Source of the DNA: Dehalococcoidales bacterium | GTDB lineage: Bacteria > Chloroflexota > Dehalococcoidia > Dehalococcoidales > UBA3254 | Assembly: GCA_016926695.1 (NCBI GenBank) | Contig: JAFGOB010000029.1 | Span: forward strand, 1-5,441 | DNA length: 5,441 nt | Reading direction: 5' to 3' | Translations under genes and position numbers: made by a program | Shown here: piece by piece, positions 5,400 through 5,441 of the stretch | Layout: each line of letters starts with the position of its first letter | How positions within the stretch are numbered: position 1 is the stretch's first letter | Notes under the pieces: model-generated | Told to the model about the DNA's origin: nothing | Seen by the model: the letters and a program-made list of their open reading frames with translations, nothing else | Database searches by the model: none

Positions 5400-5441
5400 A
5401 TATCTGCGATTCATTGAAGAAAAGAATGATTGAGTTGGTTA
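5396..5441 (+). CDS. Start of a fifth operon gene, cut by the window end
   Basis: ATG at 5396 overlaps the ATPase stop as ATGA and is preceded by AAGGAA at 5385-5390, five bases upstream. Fifteen codons are visible (MNICDSLKKRMIELV), too few to assign a family. The overlap implies the same operon and translational coupling. The product probably belongs to the same cofactor or transport pathway, but this is inferred only from position. Confidence 0.6.
   Translation, partial: MNICDSLKKRMIELV

Noticed and set aside
1..5441. CRISPR array, tRNA or rRNA genes, insertion sequence ends
   Set aside because: No regularly spaced repeats, no cloverleaf with a TTCGA-type arm, no rRNA-like sequence and no transposase or terminal inverted repeats were seen.

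Overview
The window looks like bacterial chromosomal DNA from an anaerobe of the Firmicutes (Clostridia) or Chloroflexota type. This is inferred from the strong Shine-Dalgarno sequences, a lipoprotein signal, the kind of MoeA-like protein present and leader-RNA control by a terminator; no marker gene fixes the taxon. It has two parts that diverge from a 438-base intergenic region.

Left part (1-1065, minus strand): one complete gene of 264 codons encodes a cysteine-rich protein. It has an N-terminal zinc ribbon, a basic linker and a body resembling sigma-70-type proteins, of the kind carried by phages and integrated elements. Its frame ends at a TAG at 271-273, yet the same frame stays open for 90 more codons to the window edge. 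No usual start codon occurs in the first 70 of those codons, and a stem-loop lies just past the TAG. This could be a gene broken by a nonsense mutation or a readthrough arrangement.

Intergenic part (1066-1503): a good plus-strand promoter (TTGACA, 18-base spacer, TAAAAT) places the transcript start at about 1295. There a compact structured RNA begins (1297-1414): a closing helix, a long arm, two GAAA-tetraloop hairpins and a short final hairpin. An intrinsic terminator (1440-1478) follows. Its position before a molybdopterin-binding protein gene makes a molybdenum/tungsten-cofactor (Moco/Wco) type riboswitch the best candidate. A six-codon leader ORF lies between aptamer and terminator. Its Shine-Dalgarno is locked in the aptamer's closing helix and its stop codon ends one base before the terminator stem, which suggests that the switch could work by coupling leader translation to antitermination.

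Right part (1504-5441, plus strand): a tightly packed operon. In order it encodes a MoeA-like molybdopterin-binding protein with a C-terminal cysteine cluster, an SsuA/NMT1-type substrate-binding lipoprotein, an SsuC-type permease, and an ABC ATPase with a C-terminal TOBE-like domain as in molybdate/tungstate importers. The start of a fifth gene is cut by the window end. Gene junctions are 23 bases, a 4-base overlap, a 20-base overlap and a 4-base overlap. The reading is a cofactor-responsive operon that imports a substrate linked to molybdenum or tungsten enzymes. The binding protein and permease are not of the classical molybdate type, so the substrate is open.
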